From Streptomyces yatensis (GTDB lineage Bacteria; Actinomycetota; Actinomycetes; Streptomycetales; Streptomycetaceae): a stretch of 64,000 bases of DNA. The stretch lies in NCBI RefSeq assembly GCF_018069625.1, contig NZ_CP072941.1, forward strand, positions 1,488,001 to 1,552,000, written 5' to 3'. Below the pieces are notes generated by a model. That model did not search any database. It was not told the DNA's origin and saw only the letters and a program-made list of their open reading frames with translations. Shown here one piece after another: positions 1-7,640 of the stretch; positions within the stretch are counted from its first letter, which is position 1, and every line of letters starts with the position of its first letter. A program made the translations under genes and the position numbers.

Positions 1-35
1 CGTCCGCGGCTCCGTTCACGGGGCCTGCGCGCCGT

Positions 36-1856
36 TCACCCGGGTGTACGCGTCCCGATCCACCACGCCAGAGCCACCGGATCGGGACCCGTGTCCGGCG
101 CGGTGCGCAGCTCCCGGTGGACGGCCAGGGCCAGTTCGGGGTGGTTCAGCAGCGTCGTCCTGGCCGCGCCGTCCGGCAGGGTGAGCGCGAGCCCCGCCCA
201 TGCCGCGATGTCGTCCGGGTCCGCTTGCAGGCGAGCCCGGTAGCCGCGCAGCGCGGCCCCGGGGTCCCCCGCGGCCCAGTCGAGGTCGGCCCGGTCGGGG
301 GCGTCACCGCCCCCGGCCAGCCCCTCTCCCCGCTCCTCGCACAGCCGGGCGAACCCCGCCGGATCATCGAGCCGGAGCCGGGCGAGCGCGGGGCGCGCGG
401 GCGCCTCGGGGCGGGTCGGCCGGACGGAGGTCCCGGGCAGCTCTAGGGGCGGGTCGGTCCGTTCCCGCCAGGCCCGTGCCCACCGGACGGTCGGCTCCGG
501 GTCCGCCGACAGGTGGCGCATGCGGTGGACAAGCCGGTGATCAAGGATCAGATCCGACGCCAGGCGCCCCGGCACGGAGGGCACCCGCTGCGCCAGCCAC
601 AGCCTCAAGCGTTCCCCCAGCCGGTGGACGAACTGCGCGCCTCGGGGGGTCAGTTCGGCGTGAGCCAGGAGCGTGCGCAAGCCCGAGGCGGTCTGTGCCC
701 GCCGCAGGGCGAACTCGAACGCGGCGCTGTCCCGGGCCGGCCCGGGCTCGGCGCGGCGCAGTCGGTCCCACCAGAATCCGGTCACACCCAGGAACGCGTA
801 CACCCCCTGGAGGAGTCCGCGCAGCGGTCGCGGGTCCAGCCGCCAGGGCGCGTAGTGGATTTCCTCCAGGCCCCCTTCGATCAGGGGCACCAAGTCCATC
901 AGGGCGCTGAGTTTGATGTGCTGGGCCTCGTGCACCAGCGCCGCGGCGAGGGTCAGCGGGTCCGTGGCCGCGTTGAGCAGCACACCGCCGTACGCCTCCG
1001 GCGACGAGGCGCTGAACGGTTCGGGCCAGGCGGCGTATGGCACGGGCACGACGGCGGACAGACAGGCGCCGATTCCCCGCGGGTCCACCTGGCGCTGCTC
1101 CGAGACCAGCCGCCACGCATTCTCGAATCGCTCCTGCCAGCCCTGCCACTCTTCGTCGTCGAGCCGCTCCGGATCTCGGATCCGGAGAAAGTCGCGATAG
1201 GGGTCGAGGTCATCGACAAGGGGGGCGCAGACAATCCCCCCGTGCTCTGCGCGCAGCCGCCGAAGACCGTGCCAACCGGGAGCGTCCTCGGAGAAGTCGG
1301 CGGGCAGCGCCACCGAATAGGAGCCGGATAACACCGCCGCCTTCCGGCCGTTCATGACGACCTCGGCGACATCCCTGGCGTCCGGAATGCGGGCGAGCCC
1401 CAGGGCGGGCAGCATCACCGTGCCCTCGCGCGCCGGAACGGCGCCGCGAAAGTCGATTCCGGCGAGCAGAGCGGCCGAGGCCGCTATGGCATGCAGCTGT
1501 CCCACCGCGCTCCACAGCGGCCCGTCCCCCGATTCCATACCGCGCAGCCTGCGCAGACAGCGATTGAGCCATACGCCTGTGGGAGGGTGCAGCAGCAGCC
1601 TGTCCACGGCTGCCGGGGAGCGGTTCTCGGCCCGAATCAGCAGGTGCCAGGCCTCCCGGGGCGGGGGCAGGGGGCCGGGCAGGGCGGGGTGCGCGGAGGC
1701 GATGGCCACCAGGGCGCGCAGCAGCAGCATGGCCCGGCTGCGCTGCCCCGATCTCAGCTCGGCCACGGTCGAGGGGCCACCCGAACCCCGCGCCAACTCG
1801 GCGAAACACCCCACCGACAAACGATGATTATGACCCTGCATGGCGGAGGACGTCAT
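36..1856 (-). CDS. HEXXH-motif putative peptide-modification protein
   Basis: This 606-aa cytoplasmic protein has no signal peptide. A zinc-hydrolase-like HEAQH motif lies at residues 309-313 inside a hydrophobic helix, as in the 'HEXXH motif-containing putative peptide modification protein' family (mod_HExxH, TIGR04267). That family is found beside FxSxx-COOH precursor peptides and FxsB-type radical SAM enzymes. Its start codon overlaps the stop of the upstream 63-aa peptide gene by 4 bp (ATGA) and has no good ribosome site of its own, so translation is probably coupled. Codon 176 is the rare TTA (1329-1331). The product probably modifies or processes the neighbouring peptide; that role is inferred, and the reaction is unknown. 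Confidence 0.8.
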   Translation of the reverse strand: MTSSAMQGHNHRLSVGCFAELARGSGGPSTVAELRSGQRSRAMLLLRALVAIASAHPALPGPLPPPREAWHLLIRAENRSPAAVDRLLLHPPTGVWLNRCLRRLRGMESGDGPLWSAVGQLHAIAASAALLAGIDFRGAVPAREGTVMLPALGLARIPDARDVAEVVMNGRKAAVLSGSYSVALPADFSEDAPGWHGLRRLRAEHGGIVCAPLVDDLDPYRDFLRIRDPERLDDEEWQGWQERFENAWRLVSEQRQVDPRGIGACLSAVVPVPYAAWPEPFSASSPEAYGGVLLNAATDPLTLAAALVHEAQHIKLSALMDLVPLIEGGLEEIHYAPWRLDPRPLRGLLQGVYAFLGVTGFWWDRLRRAEPGPARDSAAFEFALRRAQTASGLRTLLAHAELTPRGAQFVHRLGERLRLWLAQRVPSVPGRLASDLILDHRLVHRMRHLSADPEPTVRWARAWRERTDPPLELPGTSVRPTRPEAPARPALARLRLDDPAGFARLCEERGEGLAGGGDAPDRADLDWAAGDPGAALRGYRARLQADPDDIAAWAGLALTLPDGAARTTLLNHPELALAVHRELRTAPDTGPDPVALAWWIGTRTPG

Positions 1857-2044
1857 AGCCGGCTAACTGATGACCCACAGCCTTCCGACGTCGACGAGTT
1901 GCCGCTGACCGTCGGCGGGTACTGGACGATGTCGAGCAGCCGCTCCGTCACCGCGGAAAGCCCCTCGTGCCGCTCGAGGTCTGCGAGTGTCGCCCCCGAA
2001 AGGTCTAGCAGCTCTGTCTCGACCTCGGTCGCGACCCGCTCCAT
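1853..2044 (-). CDS. Putative FxSxx-COOH-like RiPP precursor peptide
   Basis: A 63-aa peptide starting at an ATG preceded by a strong GGAGGGGGA ribosome site. The first half resembles the leader of FxSxx-COOH (FxsA-like) precursors: an acidic LLDLSGATLADLERHE stretch followed by an amphipathic helix. The C-terminal third is rich in Ser, Thr and Gly, contains one Cys, and ends SVSRL. The family signature is Phe-x-Ser-x-x at the carboxyl end. Here the Ser at -3 is kept but the Phe at -5 is Ser. The 4-bp overlap with the HEXXH gene supports a substrate-enzyme pair. Family assignment is an inference from this pattern and the context. Confidence 0.65.
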   Translation of the reverse strand: MERVATEVETELLDLSGATLADLERHEGLSAVTERLLDIVQYPPTVSGNSSTSEGCGSSVSRL

Positions 2045-2206
2045 GACACGGTCCCCCTCCGGACGCTCCCTAACGGCTCATACGAGGCATCCCTATGGTG
2101 TCCTACCCCTTTTGATTGCGAAAGAGTGAACACGGCCAGTCGACGCCTGCCTTGTCAAGATTTTCGGTCACTTACGCACGCCCGAGAGCCCCCCGATATG
2201 CCGGTG

Positions 2207-2956
2207 TCATCCACCCGTTCCGGACCGCATCGCCTCGACCTCGAAGACACCTCCGCACGCCCGGAACGACCGCGCCGAGATCTTCATCGCGTCGAAGGAA
2301 TCCGGCGGATAGACGCGAATCCGCGTGGCGGCGCGCCGGCACGGGGTGTCGGTCATGCCCTCGTTCAGCGTGTGCAGGGCGGCGGAGGCGCTGCCGCCGG
2401 GCGGCAGGGTGATCGGAGAGTGCGTGGGGCCGCGCCGGGTGGCGGGGGCACCGATCGCCGCGTCGGTGGAATCCAGCAGCGTGACACCGGGATATCCGGT
2501 GAGAGTGCACGTCGTGGAGCCCTTGTTGGTGAACACCAGGGGCAGATACACATTGCCGGCGCCCACATCCACCCGGCCGGCCGCCAGCGTCAGCTGCGTC
2601 TTGGAGCAGACGCGGCGCGCACCGGAGGCGGCGGCGGGCCGCGAGGAGGACGCATGCGAGGGGGCGGGGTGCGCCGAGGGCGGCGGGGACTGCGCGGTGT
2701 GCGAGGCGGGCCGCTCGTTCCGTGAACCTTCGGAGGTGTCGGCGGAGTCGGCCGAAGGGGAGGAGGGTGGTGCGGCCGAGGTGGCGGAGGTGACGGACGA
2801 GGCGCGCTGCGCGGAGTCCCCGTCCCCGGTGTCGCTGCCGCAGGCGGTGACCGTGGCCAGCGCGCCGACCAGCAGCGCGCATAAGACCGGTGGCCTGAGC
2901 GAGCGGGACCGCGATGTCCTCGTACGCCGAGCGGTCGTGCCGTTGCGTGGACTCAT
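2207..2956 (-). CDS. DUF4232 lipoprotein
   Basis: The 249-aa product has an Arg-rich N-terminus, a hydrophobic segment and a lipobox TVTAC with the lipidated Cys near residue 39. A Ser/Pro/Ala-rich linker follows, then a C-terminal DUF4232 domain beginning around CSKTQL with paired cysteines. It is probably anchored outside the membrane; the molecular function of DUF4232 is unknown. The start at MSPRN was chosen because GGGAGGT lies six bases upstream and the signal peptide then has normal length; a longer open frame upstream lacks such a site. Confidence 0.8.
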   Translation of the reverse strand: MSPRNGTTARRTRTSRSRSLRPPVLCALLVGALATVTACGSDTGDGDSAQRASSVTSATSAAPPSSPSADSADTSEGSRNERPASHTAQSPPPSAHPAPSHASSSRPAAASGARRVCSKTQLTLAAGRVDVGAGNVYLPLVFTNKGSTTCTLTGYPGVTLLDSTDAAIGAPATRRGPTHSPITLPPGGSASAALHTLNEGMTDTPCRRAATRIRVYPPDSFDAMKISARSFRACGGVFEVEAMRSGTGG

Positions 2957-3221
2957 GAGCGACCTCCCGAGGTCAGCCATCTGCCGGGGACCGCCGCGAG
3001 GTCGGGTGCCCCGATGCCTCCGGTGCGTCCCCCTTCGGTCTCCCTTCCCCTCCTGAAGGCTCTTATGTCCGGGCACATTGAGCCCATCAGCGCGCCAATT
3101 CCTCACATGGGATTCTCCACCGCAAACATCGGAACGCCTTGTCCCAGCCAGAACGGTGGGATTACTGTTCGGCAGCCATCGCAGTTGCCAACTGCCGTAC
3201 CAGGACAGGAAGAAGGACTCC

Positions 3222-3641
3222 ATGGCCGCTCGAGGACGTCATCGCCGGCCCCGGCCCCACCGGGTCTCCCGGGCCTCGCTCGCGATCACCGCGGGCGGCG
3301 CCGGCGTGGCCCTGCCGCTCATCGGTATCAGCCAGGCGAACGCCGCCTCGACCGCCACACCCTCCTCGCCCGCCCCGGCCGTCACCACCGTCAAGACCGT
3401 CACGGCCTCCAAGGCGCAGCCGCTCCTCATCGTCCCGAAGGCCGTGCCCGAGCCTCCGGCCAAGGCGCATCCGCAGGCCGGTTCGTACACGGTCGTCCAC
3501 GGTGACACCCTCTCCGCGATCGCGGACACCGAGAACGTGGCGGGCGGCTGGGAGCGGCTCTACGAGATCAATCGCCAGGTGATCGGCGCGGACCCGGATG
3601 TGATCCGCCCGGGCCAGCGGCTCACCCTCGGGCGCCCCTGA
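3222..3641 (+). CDS. Secreted LysM-domain protein
   Basis: A 139-aa protein with a twin-Arg/basic N-terminus, a hydrophobic core and a probable signal cleavage after ANA near residue 41. A Pro/Thr-rich spacer follows, then one LysM domain at about residues 87-137 (SYTVVHGDTLSAIA through RPGQRLTLG). LysM binds peptidoglycan N-acetylglucosamine, so the protein likely attaches to the cell wall. There is no separate catalytic domain such as the Rpf domain often paired with LysM in Streptomyces. The start is set by AGGAAGAAGGA just upstream of the ATG. Confidence 0.88.
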   Translation: MAARGRHRRPRPHRVSRASLAITAGGAGVALPLIGISQANAASTATPSSPAPAVTTVKTVTASKAQPLLIVPKAVPEPPAKAHPQAGSYTVVHGDTLSAIADTENVAGGWERLYEINRQVIGADPDVIRPGQRLTLGRP

Positions 3642-3754
3642 ACGGCCGGGCATACGGACCGCGACAGGCATGCGGAAAGCCTCGGTCGTACGGACAGCGG
3701 CGGGCGGCATACGGACCGCGGATCCACGGGAACGCGCGCATACGCATAGGGACC

Positions 3755-3782
3755 TCCGCCCGCGGTGGACCACCGCGGCGGA
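3755..3782. terminator. Probable bidirectional terminator hairpin
   Basis: A near-perfect palindrome with 9-bp arms CCGCGGTGG and CCACCGCGG around a single base, extended outward by TCCGC/GCGGA with a one-base bulge. It lies between the convergent LysM and DUF1876 genes. No U-tract is present, which is common in Streptomyces. The same intergenic stretch repeats the motif GCATACGGACCGCG twice (near 3650 and 3706). Confidence 0.5.
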
Positions 3783-3804
3783 CGGCCCTGCGCCTCAACG
3801 GGCC

Positions 3805-4074
3805 TCAGATCAACAAATGCGCCTTGGAGTGGGTGACTTCCTCGATGTCGCCACCTGCCTTGCCGATCAGCCGGTGCGCCAGATTGGTCAGCGCCCGCGC
3901 CGCCGCGATCTCCTCGCCGACCCTCGGCTGTGACGGGTCCTCGGGGTTGCGGTTGGCACGGCCCTGAGCCAGCATCTCCGTGCCGTCGTGCATCCTCAGC
4001 CGGACGACCGCTTCGGTCAGCGGACCGATCTCACGGAATTCCATCTGAATGTCGCATCCCACGATCGTCTCCAT
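3805..4074 (-). CDS. DUF1876 domain protein
   Basis: An 89-aa small cytoplasmic protein matching the DUF1876 pattern: a beta strand with VGCDIQMEF, an acidic middle, and a C-terminal segment with AHRLIGKAGGDIEEVT. The function is unknown. The ATG at 4074 is preferred because AGGAGGTG lies six bases upstream. An alternative GTG at 4095 would overlap the stop of the phosphoribosyltransferase gene by 4 bp. Either way the two genes form one transcription unit. Confidence 0.78.
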   Translation of the reverse strand: METIVGCDIQMEFREIGPLTEAVVRLRMHDGTEMLAQGRANRNPEDPSQPRVGEEIAAARALTNLAHRLIGKAGGDIEEVTHSKAHLLI

Positions 4075-4091
4075 CGCGATCACCTCCTGCG

Positions 4092-4754
4092 TCACCTTCC
4101 AGGATGCGCCTCACCCGTCTCTCCAGTCGACCGGGACAGCAAGTCCACCACCTCCTCGTCCGCGGTCTGGGAGAAGTCCTCGTACCACTCCCCCACCGCC
4201 GCGAAGTCCGAGGGGGTGGAGAGGGCCACCACCTCGTCCGCGTCCTCGCGCAGCGTGGTGACCGCGTCCGGCGGCGCCACCGGCACGGCGAGGACCACCC
4301 GGGCGGCGCCCTGGGCCCGGGCGACCCGGCAGGCGGCCTGGGCCGTGGCGCCGGTGGCGATGCCGTCGTCCACGACGATCACGGTCCGGCCCTCGACCGG
4401 GACCCGTGAGCGGCCCTGGCGGAACCGCCGCGCCTTGCGGGCCAGCTCCTCCCGCTCGGTCCGCTCCACTTCGGCGAGGTCCTCCTGATCGGCCCGGCTC
4501 ATCCGGACGATCGCCTCGTGGACGACCCGTACGTCGCCCTCGCCGATGGCGCCGAACCCCAGCTCCCGGTGGAAGGGGACGCCGAGCTTACGGACGATGA
4601 TCACGTCCAGGGGCGCGCGGAGCGTCCGGGCCACCTCGAAGGCCACCGGCACCCCGCCCCGCGGCAGCCCGAGCACGACCGGTTCGGCGTCGGCCAAAGG
4701 GCGCAGCGCCTCGCCGAGGCGCTGCCCGGCGTCCACCCGGTCGGTGAAGATCAT
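4092..4754 (-). CDS. Phosphoribosyltransferase-family protein
   Basis: A 220-aa type I phosphoribosyltransferase fold. The PRPP-binding motif VIVVDDGIATGATA is clear, and the N-terminal VVLGLPRGGVPVAFEVA segment matches the stand-alone 'PRTase-like' family often found beside stress genes in actinobacteria. The substrate is unknown and the enzyme may not be a classical purine or pyrimidine salvage enzyme. The start at MIFTD is chosen for the GGGGGTGAG just upstream. The gene is tightly linked to the downstream DUF1876 gene. Confidence 0.83.
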   Translation of the reverse strand: MIFTDRVDAGQRLGEALRPLADAEPVVLGLPRGGVPVAFEVARTLRAPLDVIIVRKLGVPFHRELGFGAIGEGDVRVVHEAIVRMSRADQEDLAEVERTEREELARKARRFRQGRSRVPVEGRTVIVVDDGIATGATAQAACRVARAQGAARVVLAVPVAPPDAVTTLREDADEVVALSTPSDFAAVGEWYEDFSQTADEEVVDLLSRSTGETGEAHPGR

Positions 4755-4897
4755 GGTCTCACCCCCGCTGCTCGGGACTCTTCCGGACATCGAGCCGACG
4801 GTTACGAATCAAGCCGACGATGCGCCCGTCCGCAAACCGGCCGCCCCGGCCGATGGCCAGGGCTCGCGAATGCCGCGGACTCCGGCACCCTGGAGGT

Positions 4898-5137
4898 ATG
4901 GAGAACGCCACAGGCCCGGGCGAGTCCGGATACCCCGTCTTCGTCGAGTCATTCGACACCGACAGCCGCTACCGGCGGGTGCGGCTGCGCGGCCTGGGCT
5001 GCGAACCACTCGAACCGGAGGAGTTCGAACCGCGCGTCCGGCAGGTCTTCCCCGATATCGACCTCGACGACCCGGCCCAGGTCCACTGGGAGGACCGGCC
5101 CGGGCAGTGGCCGCCCTGGCATCCGGGCGAGGCATGA
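4898..5137 (+). CDS. Small acidic hypothetical protein (79 aa)
   Basis: I do not recognise a named family. The product is acidic and rich in Pro and Trp, with PVFVESFDTDSRYRRVRLRG at the N-terminus and no signal peptide or membrane segment. GGAGGT sits immediately before the ATG. Its stop overlaps the start of the DUF72 gene by 4 bp (ATGA), so the two are translationally coupled and probably work together or share regulation. Confidence 0.65.
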   Translation: MENATGPGESGYPVFVESFDTDSRYRRVRLRGLGCEPLEPEEFEPRVRQVFPDIDLDDPAQVHWEDRPGQWPPWHPGEA

Positions 5138-5892
5138 CCGTCCTGGTCGGCACCTCGGGATGGCAGTACCGGGACTGGCGCGGCGATCTCTACCCGGAGG
5201 GCTGTCCGCAGCGGTTGTGGCTCGAGGAGTACACCCGCGCCTTCGACACGGTGGAGAGCAACAACGCCTTCTACCGGCTGCCGTCGTACGACCAGTTCGC
5301 CACCTGGCGGAAGCGCCTCCCCGAGGGCTTCGTGATGGCGCTCAAGGCGAGCCGGTACCTCACCCACATCAAGCGGCTGCGCGAGCCGGAGGAGCCGGTG
5401 GCGCGGCTGATGTCCCATGCGGCCGGGCTCGGCGACCGGCTGGGCCCCGTGCTGCTGCAGCTGCCGCCCACCCTGCGGGCCGACGGCGAGCTGCTGGACC
5501 GCTGCCTGCGCTGCTTCCCCTCGGGGACGCGGGTGGCCGTCGAACCGCGGCACACCTCCTGGTGGACCGAGGAGATCCGCGCGGTGCTGGAGCACCGCGG
5601 GGCCGCGCTGTGCTGGGCCGACTCCGGCTCGCGCCCGGTCACCCCGCTGTGGCGGACCACCGGGTGGGGGTATGTGCGCTTCCACGGCGGCCTCGCCCGG
5701 CCGGCCCCGCACTACGGGCGCCAGGCCCTGGACACCTGGGCGCGGCGGATCCGGGACACCTGGCCGGCCGAGGCGCCGGTCCACGCGTACTTCAACAACG
5801 ACACGGGTGGGGCGGCGGTGCACGACGCGGCGGTCTTCGCCCGCGCCGTGGCCCGCGCCGGCCGCCCGGTCAGCGCCGCCCCGGCGCGGTGA
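5134..5892 (+). CDS. DUF72 family protein (YecE-like)
   Basis: A 252-aa protein with the DUF72 TIM-barrel hallmarks: N-terminal VGTSGWQYRDWRGDLYP, FDTVESNNAFYRLP, VAVEPRHTSWW, and C-terminal AYFNNDTGGAAVHDA. DUF72 proteins have no settled biochemical function, although structural similarity to sugar isomerases and endonuclease IV has been noted for the fold. It is coupled to the 79-aa gene upstream and converges on the ABC transporter operon 18 bp away. Confidence 0.88.
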   Translation: MTVLVGTSGWQYRDWRGDLYPEGCPQRLWLEEYTRAFDTVESNNAFYRLPSYDQFATWRKRLPEGFVMALKASRYLTHIKRLREPEEPVARLMSHAAGLGDRLGPVLLQLPPTLRADGELLDRCLRCFPSGTRVAVEPRHTSWWTEEIRAVLEHRGAALCWADSGSRPVTPLWRTTGWGYVRFHGGLARPAPHYGRQALDTWARRIRDTWPAEAPVHAYFNNDTGGAAVHDAAVFARAVARAGRPVSAAPAR

Positions 5893-5910
5893 AGCCGGTG
5901 CCCGCCGGGC

Positions 5911-6735
5911 TCACTCCTTCACCGCCCCGCCGAGCATGCCCTCGATGAACCGGCGCTGGAGGGCCACGTAGACCACGACCACCGGCAGGGCGATGAGCAC
6001 CGAGGCCGCCGCGAGGAGCGCCGCGTCGGAGCTGTGCTGGCCCTGGAAGAAGGCGAGGCCGAGCGGGACCGTGCGATGGGCCTCGTCGCTGACCATCACC
6101 AGGGCCATCAGGAACTCGTTCCAGGTCCACATGAAGGTGATCACGACCATGGTGGAGATCGCCGGGCGGCCCATCGGGACCAGGACGCGCCACAGCGTGG
6201 TCCAGGTGTTCGCCCCGTCGATCCGGGCGGCCTCGATCACCGACCGTGCGCTGCCGCGGAAGTACGTGCGCATCCAGAAGACCCCGAAGGCCAGCGACTG
6301 CGCGGTCTGCGGCAGGATCAACGCCCAGTAGCTGTCGGTGAGTTCGGCGTAGCGCAGATCGAAGTAGAGCGGGACGACCAGCGCCTCCTGGGGCAGGGTC
6401 AGCCCGATCACGAAGAGGTGGAAGAGCACCGTGGAGCCGGGGAAGCGCATCACCCCGAAGGCGTAGGCGGCGAGGACGGCCAGCACGGTGGTGGCGGCCA
6501 CCACGACCGCCGTGACCAGCACCGAGTTCCCCAGATAGGTGCCGAAGTGGCCACGGCTCCAGGCGTCGGCGAAGTTGCTCCAGTGCAGACCGCCCTTCGG
6601 CAGCGAGAAGCCGGTGTCCAGGGAGCTCTGCGAGCCGAAGGCCGTGGAGAGGATGCCGATCACGGGGGTGAGCGCGATGACGGTGAACAGGGCGAGGATG
6701 CCGTAGGTGACGGTGCGTTCCAGGCGTGTCGTCAT
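5911..6735 (-). CDS. Carbohydrate ABC transporter permease (MalG-type)
   Basis: A 274-aa inner-membrane permease with about six transmembrane helices. The coupling loop EAARIDGANTWTTLWRVLVPMGRPA matches the EAA motif of CUT1-family permeases. It starts four bases inside the preceding permease gene (overlap 6732-6735). With that partner it forms the channel for a sugar importer. No ATPase gene is present, so a shared MsiK-type ATPase encoded elsewhere is likely. Confidence 0.92.
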   Translation of the reverse strand: MTTRLERTVTYGILALFTVIALTPVIGILSTAFGSQSSLDTGFSLPKGGLHWSNFADAWSRGHFGTYLGNSVLVTAVVVAATTVLAVLAAYAFGVMRFPGSTVLFHLFVIGLTLPQEALVVPLYFDLRYAELTDSYWALILPQTAQSLAFGVFWMRTYFRGSARSVIEAARIDGANTWTTLWRVLVPMGRPAISTMVVITFMWTWNEFLMALVMVSDEAHRTVPLGLAFFQGQHSSDAALLAAASVLIALPVVVVYVALQRRFIEGMLGGAVKE

Positions 6736-7640
6736 GCCCGCCGCCCTTCCACGAGCCGGGAGACCGTGACGGTCAGGACGAAGATCAGGACGGTGAGGGC
6801 CACGCCGACGGCGGCGGCCGAGCCGACCTGGTTGGTCTCGAAGGCCCGGTGGTAGACCTCGTAGGCGGGTACGGAGGTGGCGTTTCCGGGGCCGCCGCTG
6901 GTGGTGATGTAGATCAGGTCGAAGTTGCGCAGCCCCGCCACGACGGTCAGGGTCAGCGCCACCGCGATCTGCGGTCGCAGACCGGGCAGGGTGACGGTGA
7001 GGAATTCGCGCAGCGGCCCGGCGCCGTCCATCCGCGCCGCCTCGTACAGCTCGCGCGGGATGCGCTGGGCCCCGGCGAGGAAGAGCACCATGCACAGCCC
7101 GGTGCCGACCCAGGTGCCGACGACGCCGACGGCGGGCAGCGCCCAGGTGTAGTCGCCGAGCCAGGGGCGGGCGAGGCCGCCGAGGCCGACCGCGCGCAGG
7201 GCGTCGTTGAGCAGCCCGTCGGGGGCGAGGATCGAGCGCCAGGCCACGCCGACCACGATCAGCGCCAGGACCTGCGGCAGGAACAGGACGGTACGGAAGA
7301 AGGTCATCCCCCGGATCCGGACCCGGGACATCAGGGCGGCCAGCAGCAGCCCGATCGCCACCGGCAGGGCCGCGTAGAAGACGAGCAGCAGCAGTGCGTG
7401 GAGGAAGGGGGCGCGCAGGCTCGCATCGCTGAACAGCGCGCGGTAGTTGTCGAATCCGGCGGGGGTGGCGACGGTCAGCCCGTCCCAGTGCACGAACGAC
7501 AGCCACACCGACTGCCCGAACGGGTAGAGCAGGAAGGCGGCGTACACGATCAGCGCGGGCAGGATGTACACATAGCCGATGGCACGCGGCTCTCCGGGTG
7601 CCCGGCGGCGGTAGGCCCTGGTCACAGCGGTGGGCTTCAT
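6732..7640 (-). CDS. Carbohydrate ABC transporter permease (MalF-type)
   Basis: A 302-aa membrane protein with the CUT1 permease EAA loop (YEAARMDGAGPLREFLTVTLPG) and several hydrophobic helices starting at GYVYILPALIVYAAFLLYPF. Its ATG overlaps the stop of the binding-protein gene by 4 bp. It pairs with the following MalG-type permease. The frame of this gene stays open far upstream only because of the frameshift in the binding-protein gene; the true start is MKPTAV. Confidence 0.92.
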   Translation of the reverse strand: MKPTAVTRAYRRRAPGEPRAIGYVYILPALIVYAAFLLYPFGQSVWLSFVHWDGLTVATPAGFDNYRALFSDASLRAPFLHALLLLVFYAALPVAIGLLLAALMSRVRIRGMTFFRTVLFLPQVLALIVVGVAWRSILAPDGLLNDALRAVGLGGLARPWLGDYTWALPAVGVVGTWVGTGLCMVLFLAGAQRIPRELYEAARMDGAGPLREFLTVTLPGLRPQIAVALTLTVVAGLRNFDLIYITTSGGPGNATSVPAYEVYHRAFETNQVGSAAAVGVALTVLIFVLTVTVSRLVEGRRA

